A stretch of 64,000 nt of DNA from Salticus scenicus. Lineage: Eukaryota > Arthropoda > Arachnida > Araneae > Salticidae. Where the stretch lies: NCBI GenBank assembly GCA_963930645.1, contig OZ005648.1, positions 243,017,436-243,081,435 on the forward strand. The letters run 5' to 3'. Of the stretch, positions 38,121-49,798 are shown piece after piece. Every line of letters begins with the position of its first letter. Positions within the stretch are counted from its first letter, which is position 1. Under the pieces are notes generated by a model, which was given only the letters and a program-made list of their open reading frames with translations, searched no databases and had not been told where the DNA came from. Both the position numbers and the translations under genes were made by a program.

Positions 38121-39630
38121 ACGGGACTATTCGAAAGGCAAAGCTAAACAACAGCGAGTCGCATCATCCAGAAACCAAAGTCTTTAATAACTCAGTAGTT
38201 AAACAGACATTGACCGAAACCGATAGTAAGGATGAAAGAAATGAAAATATCCCTGTTCCACAAGCACAAGTGTTTAGGGATGAGCAGTTAGCCTGTCCTA
38301 CATTGAAAAGGTGCTTCGAAGAAGCTAGGCAACATAGAAATGGTTACTGGATTGAAAGAGGTTTATTATATCATATGGGTAAAGTAGGCGGACAGAAATA
38401 TATTCAATTGGTCGTACCGGCAAGCAGAAGAAAGGACATTTTGAAATTAGCTCATGAAACTCCTACTGGTGGACATCTGGCAGCTAAGAAGACCAGAGAC
38501 AGAATTGCAATGTCTTTCTGGTGGGAAGGAATGCCAAAAGAAGTCAAACAATTATGTGCTTCGTGTCATGATTGTCAAATGCGCAGGAAAGGAAAAGTAA
38601 ACGATAGAACACCTATCGAAGCTGTTGGAAGACCAGAACTCCCATTTCAAGTGGTTAATGCCGATATTTTAGGCCCAATAGAGCCAAAGTCATCACGTGG
38701 CCATCAGTATGTACTGTGCGTTATGGACCAGCATAGTCGTTGGCCGGAAGCAATACCTCTAAAGTCTCTGACAGCAAAGGCAGCCTGTGATGCATTTATA
38801 GAAATATTTGTACGAACTGGAATTCCTCGAGTAATTGCAATGGATAACAGAAGAAATTTTGCCGCACAGCTGACAAAAGAGTTTTTAAAACGATTAGGAT
38901 GTGTTCCTAAATTTTCCACGCCAGGTTATCCACAATCGAATGGTTTAGTTGAAAGATGGATGGGAACTATGAAATCCATGCTACATCATGCAATTAATTC
39001 ACAAGGTCGAGGCTGGGATAAACAGTTGCCATTCTTGTTATGGGCATACAGAGAAGTGCCTAACGCTACAACGGGTGTTGCCCCATTCCTACTAGTTCAT
39101 GGGCGACCACCTGTAGGACCTCTAGCCATCCTCAAATCAAGTTGGGAAGATGAAGTCGTACTTCCTCAAGGGATTGGAGAATCTGTAGCTGACTACCTGT
39201 TGAAACTCCGGAAACGTTTAGAAGACGCGGCACAGTATGCGAATAGCATAGCTCAAGAACAGCAGCAGAAATATGTACATTATCATAATTTACGGTCAAA
39301 AGATACCGAATTTTCTGTTGGGGATGAAGTTGTACTGTTAATCCCTGATTCAACAAATCGTCTTTGTTCAAAATGGAAAGGACCAGGAGAAATAGTAGAA
39401 AAGAAGTCTCCACATTCTTTTTTTGTCAAACTACCTGATGGAAGCGTTCGACATCTTCATCAAAATAAATTGCGTAAATATATTCAACCTGTCAGAGCTG
39501 TAGGAATTATTTACGAAACAGATGAAGAGTTTGGAGATATACAACATGCGCCCGTAGAATCCCGGCAAGTAACAGATGAAGAACTAAAAGCTGATATAAA
39601 ATCAAATTCGATATCAGCAAAGCAATATAA

Positions 39631-40984
39631 ACATTGAATCTGATTAAAGAATATCTAACAATATTTGATGGGGAATTAAAGAAAGCCAAAGTTCCTCCAC
39701 ATGTTATCCAGTTAAAGTCTGGAGTAGAGAGGAAACAACCTCATCTTTATAAAGTTCCAGAAACATTAAGATCTAATATAGAAAAACAGATAGCGGAATT
39801 ATTGGAAAAAGACCTGATAGAACCCTCTTCAGCAGAAATAGCATATCCATTGGTATGTGTAGCAAAGAAAGATGGAACTGTCCGACTTTCCGTGGACTAC
39901 AGAGAGCTGAACTCAGTTAGTAAAATTCCACCTTTTCCTATGCAGAATTCAGAAAATCTTAGATTTAAAGCTGGTGGAGCTCGTTACTTGACAACTTTAG
40001 ATATCCTTAAGGGATATTGGGAAATACCCTTAGCAGAGCAAAGCCGAGAATTAACCAGTTTTGTATCTCCAAAGGGTCAGTATCACTGGAAGGTAATGCC
40101 ATTTGGTTTATCTGGAGCACCAGCAACATTCCAAAGAATAATGAATCAAGTATTACGACCTCATAGTGACTACACCGAAAGTTTTCTTGATGATATTATC
40201 ATATTTTCTTCAACCTGGGAAGATCATCTTAATCATATTAAATCCATTTTAGAAATCCATTAATTTTTCGGCAAATTTAAAGAAATGCTCGTTTGCGATG
40301 TCGAAAGTAAAATATTTAGGACATGTCGTAGGCTCAGGAGAGCACGGCCCAGATCCGGACAAGATATCAGTTATTAAAGATTTGAAAGCCCCTAAAACTA
40401 AGAAAACATTGAAGTCACTCCTAGGATTATTTAACTATTACAGAGACTATGTGCCTCGGTATGCCAATATAGCAAAACCTTTAACGGACTTAACTCGAAA
40501 AACTGTGCCAAACGACCTTCCATGGTCAGAAGAAGCCGAAAGCGCATTTAATTCGTTAAAGAATTGTTTGTGCTCTATAACATCTCTGTATACACCTGAT
40601 ATGTCGAAACCTTTTGAAATCGATACTGATGCTTCAGTGACCGAAATTGGAGCCTGTCTAATGCAGAGAGATGAGCAGAATAAACTGAAACCTATAACTT
40701 TCGCAAGCCAAAAACTGACCCCTGCTCAATCAAAGTGGAGCACTATTGAAAGGGAAGCTTATGCTGTAATATGGGCATTAGGTAAATTCGAAATGTGGAC
40801 TTATGGAACCACTATTATCTTACACACGGACCATAACCCTTTAAAATATTTGACAGAAACAGTTCCTAAGAACGCCAGATTACAAAGATGGGCATTGGCT
40901 CTATCTCGCTATCCAGTGACTATTGCTCATAAGCCAGGAAGCGGTAATACTATTGCAGATGCTTTATCACGCATTCATGAATAA
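39631..40984 (+). pseudogene. Reverse transcriptase-RNase H, broken by a frameshift
   Basis: RT copies the element RNA into DNA and RNase H removes the RNA strand. The frame is open from 39631 and is -1 relative to gag-PR-INT, which it overlaps by only 7 bases (39631-39637). No good ATG lies at the start, so it was probably made as a fusion by frameshifting, or the join is itself a mutation. RT motifs: LIEPSSAEIAYPLVCVAKKD, VDYRELN, TTLDILKGYW, MPFGLSGAPATFQ, and the catalytic FLDD (40183-40194; YXDD is usual). At about 40255-40263 the frame breaks; it resumes in +1 with MSKVKYLGHVVGSG (40298). RNase H follows with DTDAS, IEREAYAV, HTDHNPL and ADALSR, ending at TAA 40982-40984. Confidence 0.9.
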
Positions 40985-41454
40985 AGTCATAAGTTAGTTT
41001 AATATTGTATTTGTTATTACATATATATATATATGTGTGTGTTTATTTTGTTACTTATATTCAAGTATATTAATTCATTAAGATTATTTAAAGTGCATAA
41101 GAAAATCCATGTCAGGATAAATGTTTATTCATATATATATTATATATATATTTTATTTGTATTATGTGTTTAAATGTTACTTATTTTATACCATAGAAAA
41201 TATTTAAATTTTAAGTCAAATATAAAGGTTATTGCTCTTGATGGAACATCGCATATTAGGTCAAAGATGAGACAATAATTAAGAATTTAAAAGGACAATT
41301 AGACTTTCATGAACATTTATTTAAAGATGAAACAATAATTAAGAATTTAAAGGACAATTTGGCTTTCATGAACAGTTGTATAAATTAGCCACAAATTTTG
41401 GTTAGTAGTTTCACTGTGAAGGCCATTGTCCCTCAAGTGAAACTGGAGGGAAGG
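40985..41454 (+). other. 3' untranslated region of the LTR element
   Basis: No env or extra frame. It contains TA-rich runs, a diverged tandem duplication of about 57 bp (about 41263-41376, core ACAATAATTAAGAATTTAAA), and then the polypurine tract. Confidence 0.7.
41441..41454 (+). promoter_or_regulatory. Polypurine tract
   Basis: A purine-rich run ending GGAGGGAAGG directly abuts the 3' LTR start TGTGAACG. This is the expected plus-strand primer position. Confidence 0.8.
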
Positions 41455-41753
41455 TGTGAACGCCGCACCTCTGATTTCGAGAGTATTCAAAAACAAGAAC
41501 TGAAAAGTTTGGTACGAAAATGTGGCAACGGGTGTGTGTATGTGAATCAAGATGGACTAACGTTCCATTCTATATGTTTTTTTAGAAAATACTTTATTTG
41601 ATGTTAATTTATGTGTTCGTTATGTATTTTATGTTTGTGCCGTAAGTAAAAGTAAAATCTTTAAAAGTAAACAAAGCGTGATGAGTGTCTTAATGTGTCT
41701 CGAGATGATTTCACAGGAAGAAAAGAACCAGGTGCGGAAAAGAAGTCGCCACA
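41455..41753 (+). repeat. 3' LTR
   Basis: 299 bp with the same TGTGAACGCC start and GTCGCCACA end as the 5' LTR. It is followed by the target duplication CTCTA (41754-41758). Confidence 0.93.
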
Positions 41754-42469
41754 CTCTATATAATGCATATATCAAATTTTAAAGAAGTATATTAACTAGA
41801 ACTATATCTAAATATTTCAAAACAGGGTAACTTTAATTATAACTATCCAGTGCATATTTTTAATACTTCATTTCATAAACATAAATAAATTACCCCTACT
41901 ATTTTACATATTTTTGTTTTACATTTATAGAGAAAAAAAATGTTTTCTGAAAAAAATTATAATATTAAATCCGTTAAAAAAAAATGAGACTCTAACAGAT
42001 ATTTTTTCAAGTATGATTGTTTGATATTTTTTTTTTTTTAAAGAAAAATGAATGTATTTACAGAAAATGTATCAAATTTTTAAAATGATAGTTTTTCGAA
42101 ATATACAAAGAAAAAAAAATGATCAGTTAAAAAATAATTTAACAACTTTTCAGACCTAGTTCCATTGTTTAAACTATTCGTAACAACGACCTTGTTGTTA
42201 GTTAAAACAAAGCAATGAGCGTTCATATCATTTGACATCTCATAATTGATTGTTAACATTTTGTGTTGACATTATTTGTCAGGATATTGAATAGGGTCCT
42301 TATAAAATTTTCTTTAACTAGTGATTTACAAAAGAGTTTTAAAATGTCATTAATTATAATGCCTCTTCATTAAAGACACTGCGCCGTGTAATTTCAAATA
42401 AGTGATAAGTTTAATAATTTCTATTATAGTTTCTAAAGTTGTTATAAAACCCATATATTTATTATATTA
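41754..42469. other. Non-coding AT-rich gap
   Basis: Only the 5-bp target duplication and AT-rich text were seen, up to the TA before the next element. Confidence 0.5.
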
Positions 42470-42833
42470 CAGTGGATGGCTAAATCAACATGCACACTTG
42501 ACATTTTTTTACATTTTTGCATTTTTTTGCCACTTATAATTCCCAAAAGTCATTCTTATATCACTGGAAAGCATTTTTATTGAATTTTATTATGCTACAC
42601 ATTATTTTAGTTGATTTAAATAAACATCATTGAGCTTATAAATATTTTTGTGACAGTCACTTCATAATATGATGTAGAGTGCTCTCAATGGGTAATATTG
42701 GTTCCCTTTTGTATCCTAAGAACTGATATTTATTGAAAATTCTGTCGCATATATAATAACGTAAGTAAAGTTTGATTATTGAGTTAAAATTATGACTATA
42801 TTTTCACTATATTTTTACAATTATTTTCTTACA

Positions 42834-44166
42834 TTCTCTTACCCATAACGTAGAGAAAGTATTGTTTTAGGATCAAATTTTCAAATTGAATTTTTGTTAT
42901 ATTTACACGCTTTGAGGTTCCCTGAATACAAAAATCATGTTTTTAGCGGTTGGTCTGTGTGTGTCTGTCTGTTATCATCATATCCAAAGAACAAATAGTA
43001 GCAAAAATTCCAAACTCGGTATACTAAATGTCTATCATATAGAGATGCTACACTAAGATTTTCGTTGAGATGAAGAAAATGGTTCGTGTACAGGGACACT
43101 GAAAATTATTCAAATACATTACGTCTTTGTTGGAAATTGCAGGTACGTTAGAGTATAACATCTATAGACTGCACTAAACCCAATGAAACGAATATATATT
43201 TTTTGTAATAGATATAGTCAACTGGGAAATGTAGGAGCCTCAGGAACCCCCCTGGGGGGGAAGTCCCCTTCGAGGGAAGTAAATTTTCATGATGGGTATC
43301 TTTTAAAATAGCTCGCCAATACCTTTAAAACGAATGGTTCAACCATTGATCTGCGATAAGTTATCGATTATTATTTTTTTTTTATTATGTAATATTGAGA
43401 ATAGATTTAACTTTTTTTTTTTATATTTAGTGTTATACTATTTCTCTAATATAGAAATCGTCTGCGTTATCATGGAAAATAATTTTTTTTAAATAATAAT
43501 TTGTATAGGAAAGTATAGAAGAAAGTCGTGTGGTGGCCAGAATACACAAGTTATTTTTTGTTAGTGGATGTGCTTTACTAATAATATTTTACCATTTCCA
43601 GGAAAGCTGTTCGGGAATTGAAATAAATTCCTCATAGAGATATGGTAAATAATGTATGTTTTAAGTTAAATATTCATCGCTTGTTTTTTGCATGGTTACA
43701 TGTTTTGGGGTTTCCTGATTTCCGTTGTCAATTTTTTAACGTTTGATCGTTGTCCGTGTCTCTTAGAGTGACTTAAAAACGAATAATTTTAGAAGATCCA
43801 AATGTTGTATTTTGAAGTTAATATAAGTTTGTTGCTGGAAAAATTTGATCAAGATTGATAAGTTTCAGTGAATGTTGCGTGTGAAAATTTCTGCATAATT
43901 TTAAGTAAAGTTTTAATTTTAATAACATAATAAAATTCTATATAAATGTAGGTGCATTAATGAAACGGGGAGTTGAGGGGGGTGGAAGCCCCCCCCCCTC
44001 ACACAGAAAAAATAAAGTAAAAATCATATAAAACTCCTCCGAAGCCAAATTTGAATTGTTTAACATAAGTTTTCATAACAGTACTCATTATCTAACCTCT
44101 TAATCTCCAACCTGTATTTATAGTATTAAATTTCAGGGTAAGAGAAAGTCGTATGAGTGACACACC
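42834..44166 (+). mobile_element. HINE/DINE-like repeat, forward copy
   Basis: Starts at the hairpin-like TCTCTTACCCATAACGTAGA, has a GTCT-type microsatellite near 42953-42971, the GTGTACAGGGACA block near 43087, GC-rich palindromic blocks near 43245-43275, and ends in ATGAGTGACACACC, the mirror of the border used elsewhere. There is no coding sequence. It lies tail to tail with 44224-45417. Confidence 0.55.
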
Positions 44167-44223
44167 ATATTATTTTATTTCAGTATGGTCACAGGAAGTG
44201 ACATTTCTCCAAGAGAAATAATT

Positions 44224-45417
44224 TGGTGTGTCACTCACACGATTTTCTCTTACCCTGAAATTTAATACTATAAATAATGATTGGAGATTAAGGGGTAAGA
44301 TAACGAGTACTGTTATACAAACCTATGTTAAAACAATTCAAATTAGGCTTCGGAAAAGCTTTATTTGACAAGTAATTCTGTGTGACGGCAGCTACTGCCC
44401 CCCTCAATACCCCGTTTCATTACTGTACCTACATTTATATAGAATTCAAATCTGTTATTAAATTTAAATTTTCATTTAAAATTATGCAGGCAACTTTCAC
44501 ATCAACATTCCGTGGTCAAACGTTTTTGCTAACACGCATATTAACTATTTTTACCACCTGAAATTATTTGTTTTTAATTTTCTCTAACAGACACAGACAA
44601 AGAGAAAACTTGACTTTGGTATTCAGGAAGCCTCAAAACGTGTAAATATACATAAAACCAAGCGATGAATATTTAGATTAATAAAATATATTATTTAACA
44701 TATGGCTATAAGGAATTAATTTCAATTACTGAGCAACTTTCCTGGACATCCCAAAATATTGCAGTAAAGCACTTCCACTAACAATAAAAAATAATATTAT
44801 AGCTTAAATATTGGTAGTCCTGTATATCTTCTCACAGTTATGTACACATCACATGGTAGACATAAATATAATCCTATATTAATAACACACGGCACAATCT
44901 GAAGTATACTACCACAAATTTTCAAGTATTGTCGCACTATAATCTAGTTCTTTTGTGTAGCCCTGTAAACGAACAGTGAATTATTTCTATACCATATTCT
45001 AAATGAAACATGTTTTTATGTATATAAAAAAATATATATTCGTTTCATTTGGTTTAGTGTTGTCTATAGATTTTAAACTATACTTACCTGCAATTTCCCC
45101 CATAGACGTTATATATTTGAATTATCTTGGGTGTCCCTGTACACGAACTATTTGCTTGATCTTAACGAAAAGTTCAGTGTAGCATCCCTATATCATACAC
45201 ATTCAGAATACCAATTTTCAACTTTCTGCTTTAATTTGTTTTTGAGATATGCTGATAACAGACAGGCACACAGACAGACAAGCCCACAGACCAACCGCTA
45301 AAGACATGATATTTGGATTCAGGGTACCTCAAAACGTGTAAATATAACAAAAACGCAATTTCGAAAATTTGACCAAAAAACTTTCCTCCAGTATACACAA
45401 CATTCTCAGAGGAATGT
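44224..45417 (-). mobile_element. HINE/DINE-like repeat, inverted copy
   Basis: Begins GGTGTGTCACTCACACGA and ends at an ACTTTCCTC...GAGGAATGT hairpin (45380-45417). The CAGACAGACA microsatellite near 45263-45282 and the TGTCCCTGTACACGAAC block near 45132 match the family. About 57 bp separates it from the forward copy. Confidence 0.55.
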
Positions 45418-46440
45418 TGCATATACTATTGGATTTTCTAAATCTGCTGTAAATGAAATAAAAGTGAATTTTGACAAAAAATCTATCCCTTTAGCCGAAA
45501 AGAATAGGTAAGTCTTTTAGAAAACGTATAACACGCTTAGAACAGACATAAATATTAGGACATTTGCTTACGAAAAAAGATAAAATGTACTGTTATACTG
45601 ACTCAGATTGTTCATGAATCAGGTATTACCATTTCGAAATAAACAATGCAGCGAAGATTGGCAGAAGAAGGTCTGATCGGCCATCCTCCAGTTCTCAAGT
45701 CTAAGCTTACAGAGGCTATGAAAAAGAAATGACTCTCCTGGGATCGAGACCATGGCCACATGAAGATGGCCACATGGAAGATTGGAGTAAGGTAACATAA
45801 CATATATATATATATATATATATATAATAGTTTTAATGATTTCTAAGTTTTTTTTTTCAATTAAACCATTATTTCAATTTCATCTAGAAATTTTAGCCGA
45901 TAAAAGCAGTTTCGTGTGGCGACTTCCTGGAGATCAGTTTAACCCTGAAGGCATAATATATAGGTTTAAACGTTCGCTAAAGGTTTTGGTTTGGTCTATT
46001 ATAAATGCAAAGTGTGTAGGACGTTTGCACATTGCTCAAGGAACGATAAAACAAGACCAATATATGGAAGTTCTACGAACTCGCCTTTTTCCACAACTGG
46101 AAGAATGGTTCCTAGAAGGTGAGCATATTATTTTTAAGTAAGATTTTGGCCCTTGCCATCAAAGCAAAATTGTTACCGAATTTTTACGGGCCAAGAATAT
46201 CGAAGTATTATCCTGGCCTGGTAATTCGCACCGTAGAAAACTTATGGGATATTAAAAAAAGGGAAATTGCTAAGAAAATAATTATATCTAACCAAGAGAC
46301 AATTGATTGAAATACTTATAAATACCTGGCATCACAATCTTTTAATTAAAGAAAATGCAAAATCTTGCATAAAAAGAATGCCGTGACGCATTGAAGCACT
46401 AATACCAACTAAAGAAAATGTCACCAAATACTAATGCCTT
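45410..46440 (+). pseudogene. Tc1/mariner-like transposase remnant
   Basis: Conceptual translation across several frames gives an HTH-like GFSKSAVNEI (about 45440), QRRLAEEGLIGHPPV (about 45650), LSWDRDHGH (about 45740), FVWRLPGDQFNPEGI (about 45915-45960), and CHQSKIVTEFLRAKNIEVL (about 46155-46210). The usual SPDLNP block is lost in a short deletion near 46220-46235; VENLWDIKKREI follows. Stops and frameshifts are frequent, so it cannot be functional. It belongs to a different Tc1 group from the copy at 31630. Confidence 0.75.
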
Positions 46441-46630
46441 ATATAATCTTAATTTTTTCCCCGTTTCCACTATTTTTTATTTTTTTTTTATTATACAGTT
46501 ATGAAATACGTATATTAATATTAAATAAAATTATAAATACCATTTGTAGCATATAATTTGTTTTTATTTATTAGAAAAAACACGATAACTTGATTTTTAT
46601 GAGTGTCCACGTTAATTTGGCAACCCACTG

Positions 46631-48664
46631 TAGAGTAAACCTTTTTAAAAGAGCTTAATAAAAAGTCCGAGAAAAACATAATGGAATAGGAATATTAAAT
46701 AAGGATATGTACGTATTATATAGATTAATAAAGGATAGACCATTGGATTATTTACATTTTAATTATATTTCGTTTAAATTCAGGTACATTATAAAAATTT
46801 TATTAATTTGATTCTACTGGTATCAATAATATTTGTAAGAATGTTTAAATCCAGCATTGTTTTATACAAGCATACGAATTGTATATCAAGTTACTTAAAA
46901 AAAAAGTATATGGCGCAAGACTATAAAAGATGAAAGTTAATGATTCACTAAAAAATCGAGTAAATCTTAGGCTAATTTACTTGAAATTGATATAATTATA
47001 TTCGTTTAATATTTACGAATTCGAAAATATTATAATTTAGTATTTTAAAAGATTATAATTAATATAATAATATACAAGTTTTTAATAAATTTTTAAATGT
47101 AGTAGTTTACCAGCTATTATAGCCTATAAACAAATATAGAAGGAAATAAAATACAAAACGATACAATGTACATGTTGCAGATTAATCTATGCATAATTTT
47201 ATTGTTTTATTTATTTTGCAGGCAGATTTTTTCTTAAACAACAATAGATTTTCTGAAAAAACAAAACAAAACAAAAAGCGTCATCCTTTTAAAATGAAAG
47301 CATGATTTCCTAAAGAATCAAATATATTGCTTTACTTTCAGTATATTGCGTGTAAGAAAGATATGTGCATCACGTGATGAAATAAACAATACAATACAAC
47401 AAATAAATAAAAATATGCAAATGTTGTTTTTGTATCCCATCTCTTATTTGTTTTAGATGAGTTTCACGGAATTTATAAAAAATAAAATTGCCTAAAATTT
47501 GTCTGTACATAATATGTTTGTTTGTGTGTGTGTGTCACTGTGTATGTATGTTCAGAGATTTTTAGGAAAACGGCTGATCGCAGAGCTACACAGATTTGCA
47601 TGGAGGTTCGTAATAACGTCTCCTGATGCACCTCGAAGCCCGATTTCCGAATTTTTGTTTAGTTTTTTCTTAATTAATTAAAATGTGAAAATAGTGACCT
47701 TCTAATTTCTGATAAATAATCCATTTAAATTTTATCCATAATTTAATTGTTGCCATTTATTTTTTCGACAGAATTAAAAAAAAAAAAAAAACGTGCATTT
47801 ATTTAAAATGAGGAAAATAAATTAGAAAAATTAAAAAATAAATTAGAAATATCAGTCGTATCGTTACAAATAAGGTACAAAATGAAAGACAAAATTTTTG
47901 TGAATCCGATAGATTACGCAGCTTATCGATCGGACAGTTAGATTTTTTAAAATTAACTAAAGTATGAATTTTAGGTGGAAACAGCAGAAGATTGTATGGA
48001 AACCGTTAAGAGAAATTAAAAAAAAATCTGCTTCACATTAAGTCACATGTTTTTGAAGTGGGATTAAAAATTGCAGTTTTTAAATTTTTTTAAAATTTTC
48101 TCTCACGAACACAAAAATATAAATTACAGCCTGTACCCCACAAGACCAACTTGCATTTCAAATTTCATCAATTTTTTTGGTTAATAAACAAAAAAGTTAC
48201 TTTTTTTTAAATTAAATTTTATTCTAACTTCTAAAAGATTACATAAATGATACGATACATTAAGAATTTGGGTTTTAAAAGTTTTTTTTTTTTTTTAATG
48301 GGTTACTTAAACTCTGTAAACCATATTTTTATTTTATCAGCTTCATTAATAGATCCTGCTGGGCGATATTTTGAATTTTGGTGTTGAAGTACACCGAACA
48401 TTTTGCGACAAGAATTTTAATATAGCAACAGCTATTTCAATCTAAGAAGCGCATAAAAAATATAAGAACATAAATGATTTATTTTTATAGAAAGTTTACA
48501 GAAAAAATACTGTTTTAAAGATAGCAAATTTATTTCAACAAACACTATTTTAAACCTAAAAACCATTAAAGATATAAGCAGAATATGAAGGATCCATATG
48601 TATAAACAAAAAGATGTCTGATAAAATCATTAATTATTAGAAAAACAGTTTTCCCCTTTTCATA

Positions 48665-48698
<34 letters not shown>

Positions 48699-49510
48699 AT
48701 CGCTAATATGGTGACAAAAATTCAAAAGCGCCAATGGAGCACCATAATAAAGTTGTGTAGTACGATAATGTTTACCTATTTATTTATTTTTTTTTATATA
48801 CTAATCACTGTATACAAATAAATGAGCCTCCGTGTGTGACTGCACTTGCTTGCACGCTGTCGAACAGAAATATTTGGTTAATTTAAATTAATATTTAAAT
48901 AAATTAAATAAAAATAAAAATATGTTTAATGGGAAATATATATAAAAATAAAAGATCAGTTGTCTAAAATACGGCAGAAATAGCGATCATAGCATATTGT
49001 TACAAGGGATTAAGTCTAAAATGGTGACAAAAATTTAATAGTCGCCAAACTATATAAAGAGAACTATATTAACTATGATCAGGTTTAAAAACCATGAATT
49101 ATATATATAACCACAAAAAATAATTGTCTAATGCGACAGGCGTAGCCGGTCATAGCATATTGTAATACTTGGCGTGAAATTGCTGTCATTTTATGGTTGA
49201 TCGGATAAACAAAATAAACATAGGAAATAACGTAAAAGCAAATATTATATGCACCACGTATAGTGTTGTTCATATGTAACAGGGATTCAAATATAAAAGG
49301 GATACTTCGATATTTTCGATAGTATCTATTTCGAAACTGTTATCTAATAAGCACCTAAATGGAAGCCCATTGGTAAACCAATGTCGCAGGTAATAGGGAC
49401 AGACGCCCGAGTTTTAGCGGATGACCAAATCGCTGCCGATAGCAGCAGGGACCTGAAGCGAGCTTTTGAGCAATTTCAGTATTTTGTTTTATTTTATTTT
49501 TATAAAGCTA
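46631..49510. other. Non-coding AT-rich region
   Basis: No gene recognised. It holds poly(A) near 48666-48694, a GT-type run near 47519-47535, and two loosely similar stretches with ATGGTGACAAAAATT (about 48708 and 49020). Confidence 0.5.
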
Positions 49511-49798
49511 CTAGCTGACCCGACAAACGTTGTTTTGTCATATAAATTATTTCTAGAGAATATTTTGCTAGAAAAAATAACTAACTTATTGTAAGTGTTT
49601 TAGCATGTGGTATATAAGTGGAAGATGTATGGAGCGCTGTGAACGGTGAAAGAATATAAAAATAACAAAACACCAATCATTTATTTTTTTAATTTATTAA
49701 AATTGATTCTTTAAATTATATACATATCGCTACTTATAACAATATTACTAAAAAACAATATCATTCCCTTAATGCAACAGAGTGTACAATATTTTTTG

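Larger units (their letters stand above)
36128..39637 (+). pseudogene. gag-protease-integrase polyprotein with one in-frame stop
   Basis: This single frame opens at ATG 36128 (MAFLGKGNKK) and ends at TGA 39635-39637, cut only by TAG at 36320-36322. Domains in order: a charged coiled-coil region made of three 18-residue repeats (36290-36460); gag capsid-like region; CCHC zinc knuckle CYWCGKEGHMKKSC (37199-37240); aspartic protease with VDSGAE (about 37430); a linker of five repeats with EQSLF cores (37733-38110); integrase zinc-binding HHCC region (about 38440-38590); integrase core with D, D and E codons at 38663, 38843 and 38951 (the D-E pair is spaced DX35E); and a GPY/F-like tail (KWKGPGEI). 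The second Asp sits in MDNRRNF, where DXGXXF is usual, a possible defect. The TAG falls where sibling repeats have GAG, so it is one substitution. No reverse transcriptase lies in this frame. Confidence 0.9.
34817..41753 (+). mobile_element. LTR retrotransposon, gypsy-like domains in Gmr1-type order (gag-PR-INT-RT-RH)
   Basis: The 6937-bp element is complete in structure: 5' LTR (34817-35111), primer-binding site, leader, gag-PR-INT frame, RT-RH frame, polypurine tract and 3' LTR (41455-41753). CTCTA is present on both sides (34812-34816 and 41754-41758) as a 5-bp target duplication. The LTRs start TGTGAACGCC, end GTCGCCACA, and differ by about three substitutions and a 4-bp indel, so insertion was recent. 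Integrase lies before reverse transcriptase, unlike standard Ty3/gypsy and as in the Gmr1 group. There is no env-like frame between RNase H and the 3' LTR. This copy is defective (a TAG codon and a frameshift). Confidence 0.92.
42470..46630 (+). mobile_element. Tc1/mariner-like element split by nested repeats
   Basis: The left end is CAGTGGATGGCTAAATCAAC and the right end, reverse-complemented, is CAGTGGGTTGCCAAATTAAC. Both continue with a close ...GCACACTT/GGACACTC stretch, and TA flanks both ends (42468-42469 and 46631-46632). The span is 4161 bp because about 2.6 kb of HINE-like sequence (42834-45417) sits inside it. The transposase remnant lies in the right arm. Confidence 0.75.

Noticed and set aside
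40985..41454. env-like gene after RNase H in the LTR element
   Set aside because: Under 500 bp of AT-rich sequence with no long frame before the polypurine tract.
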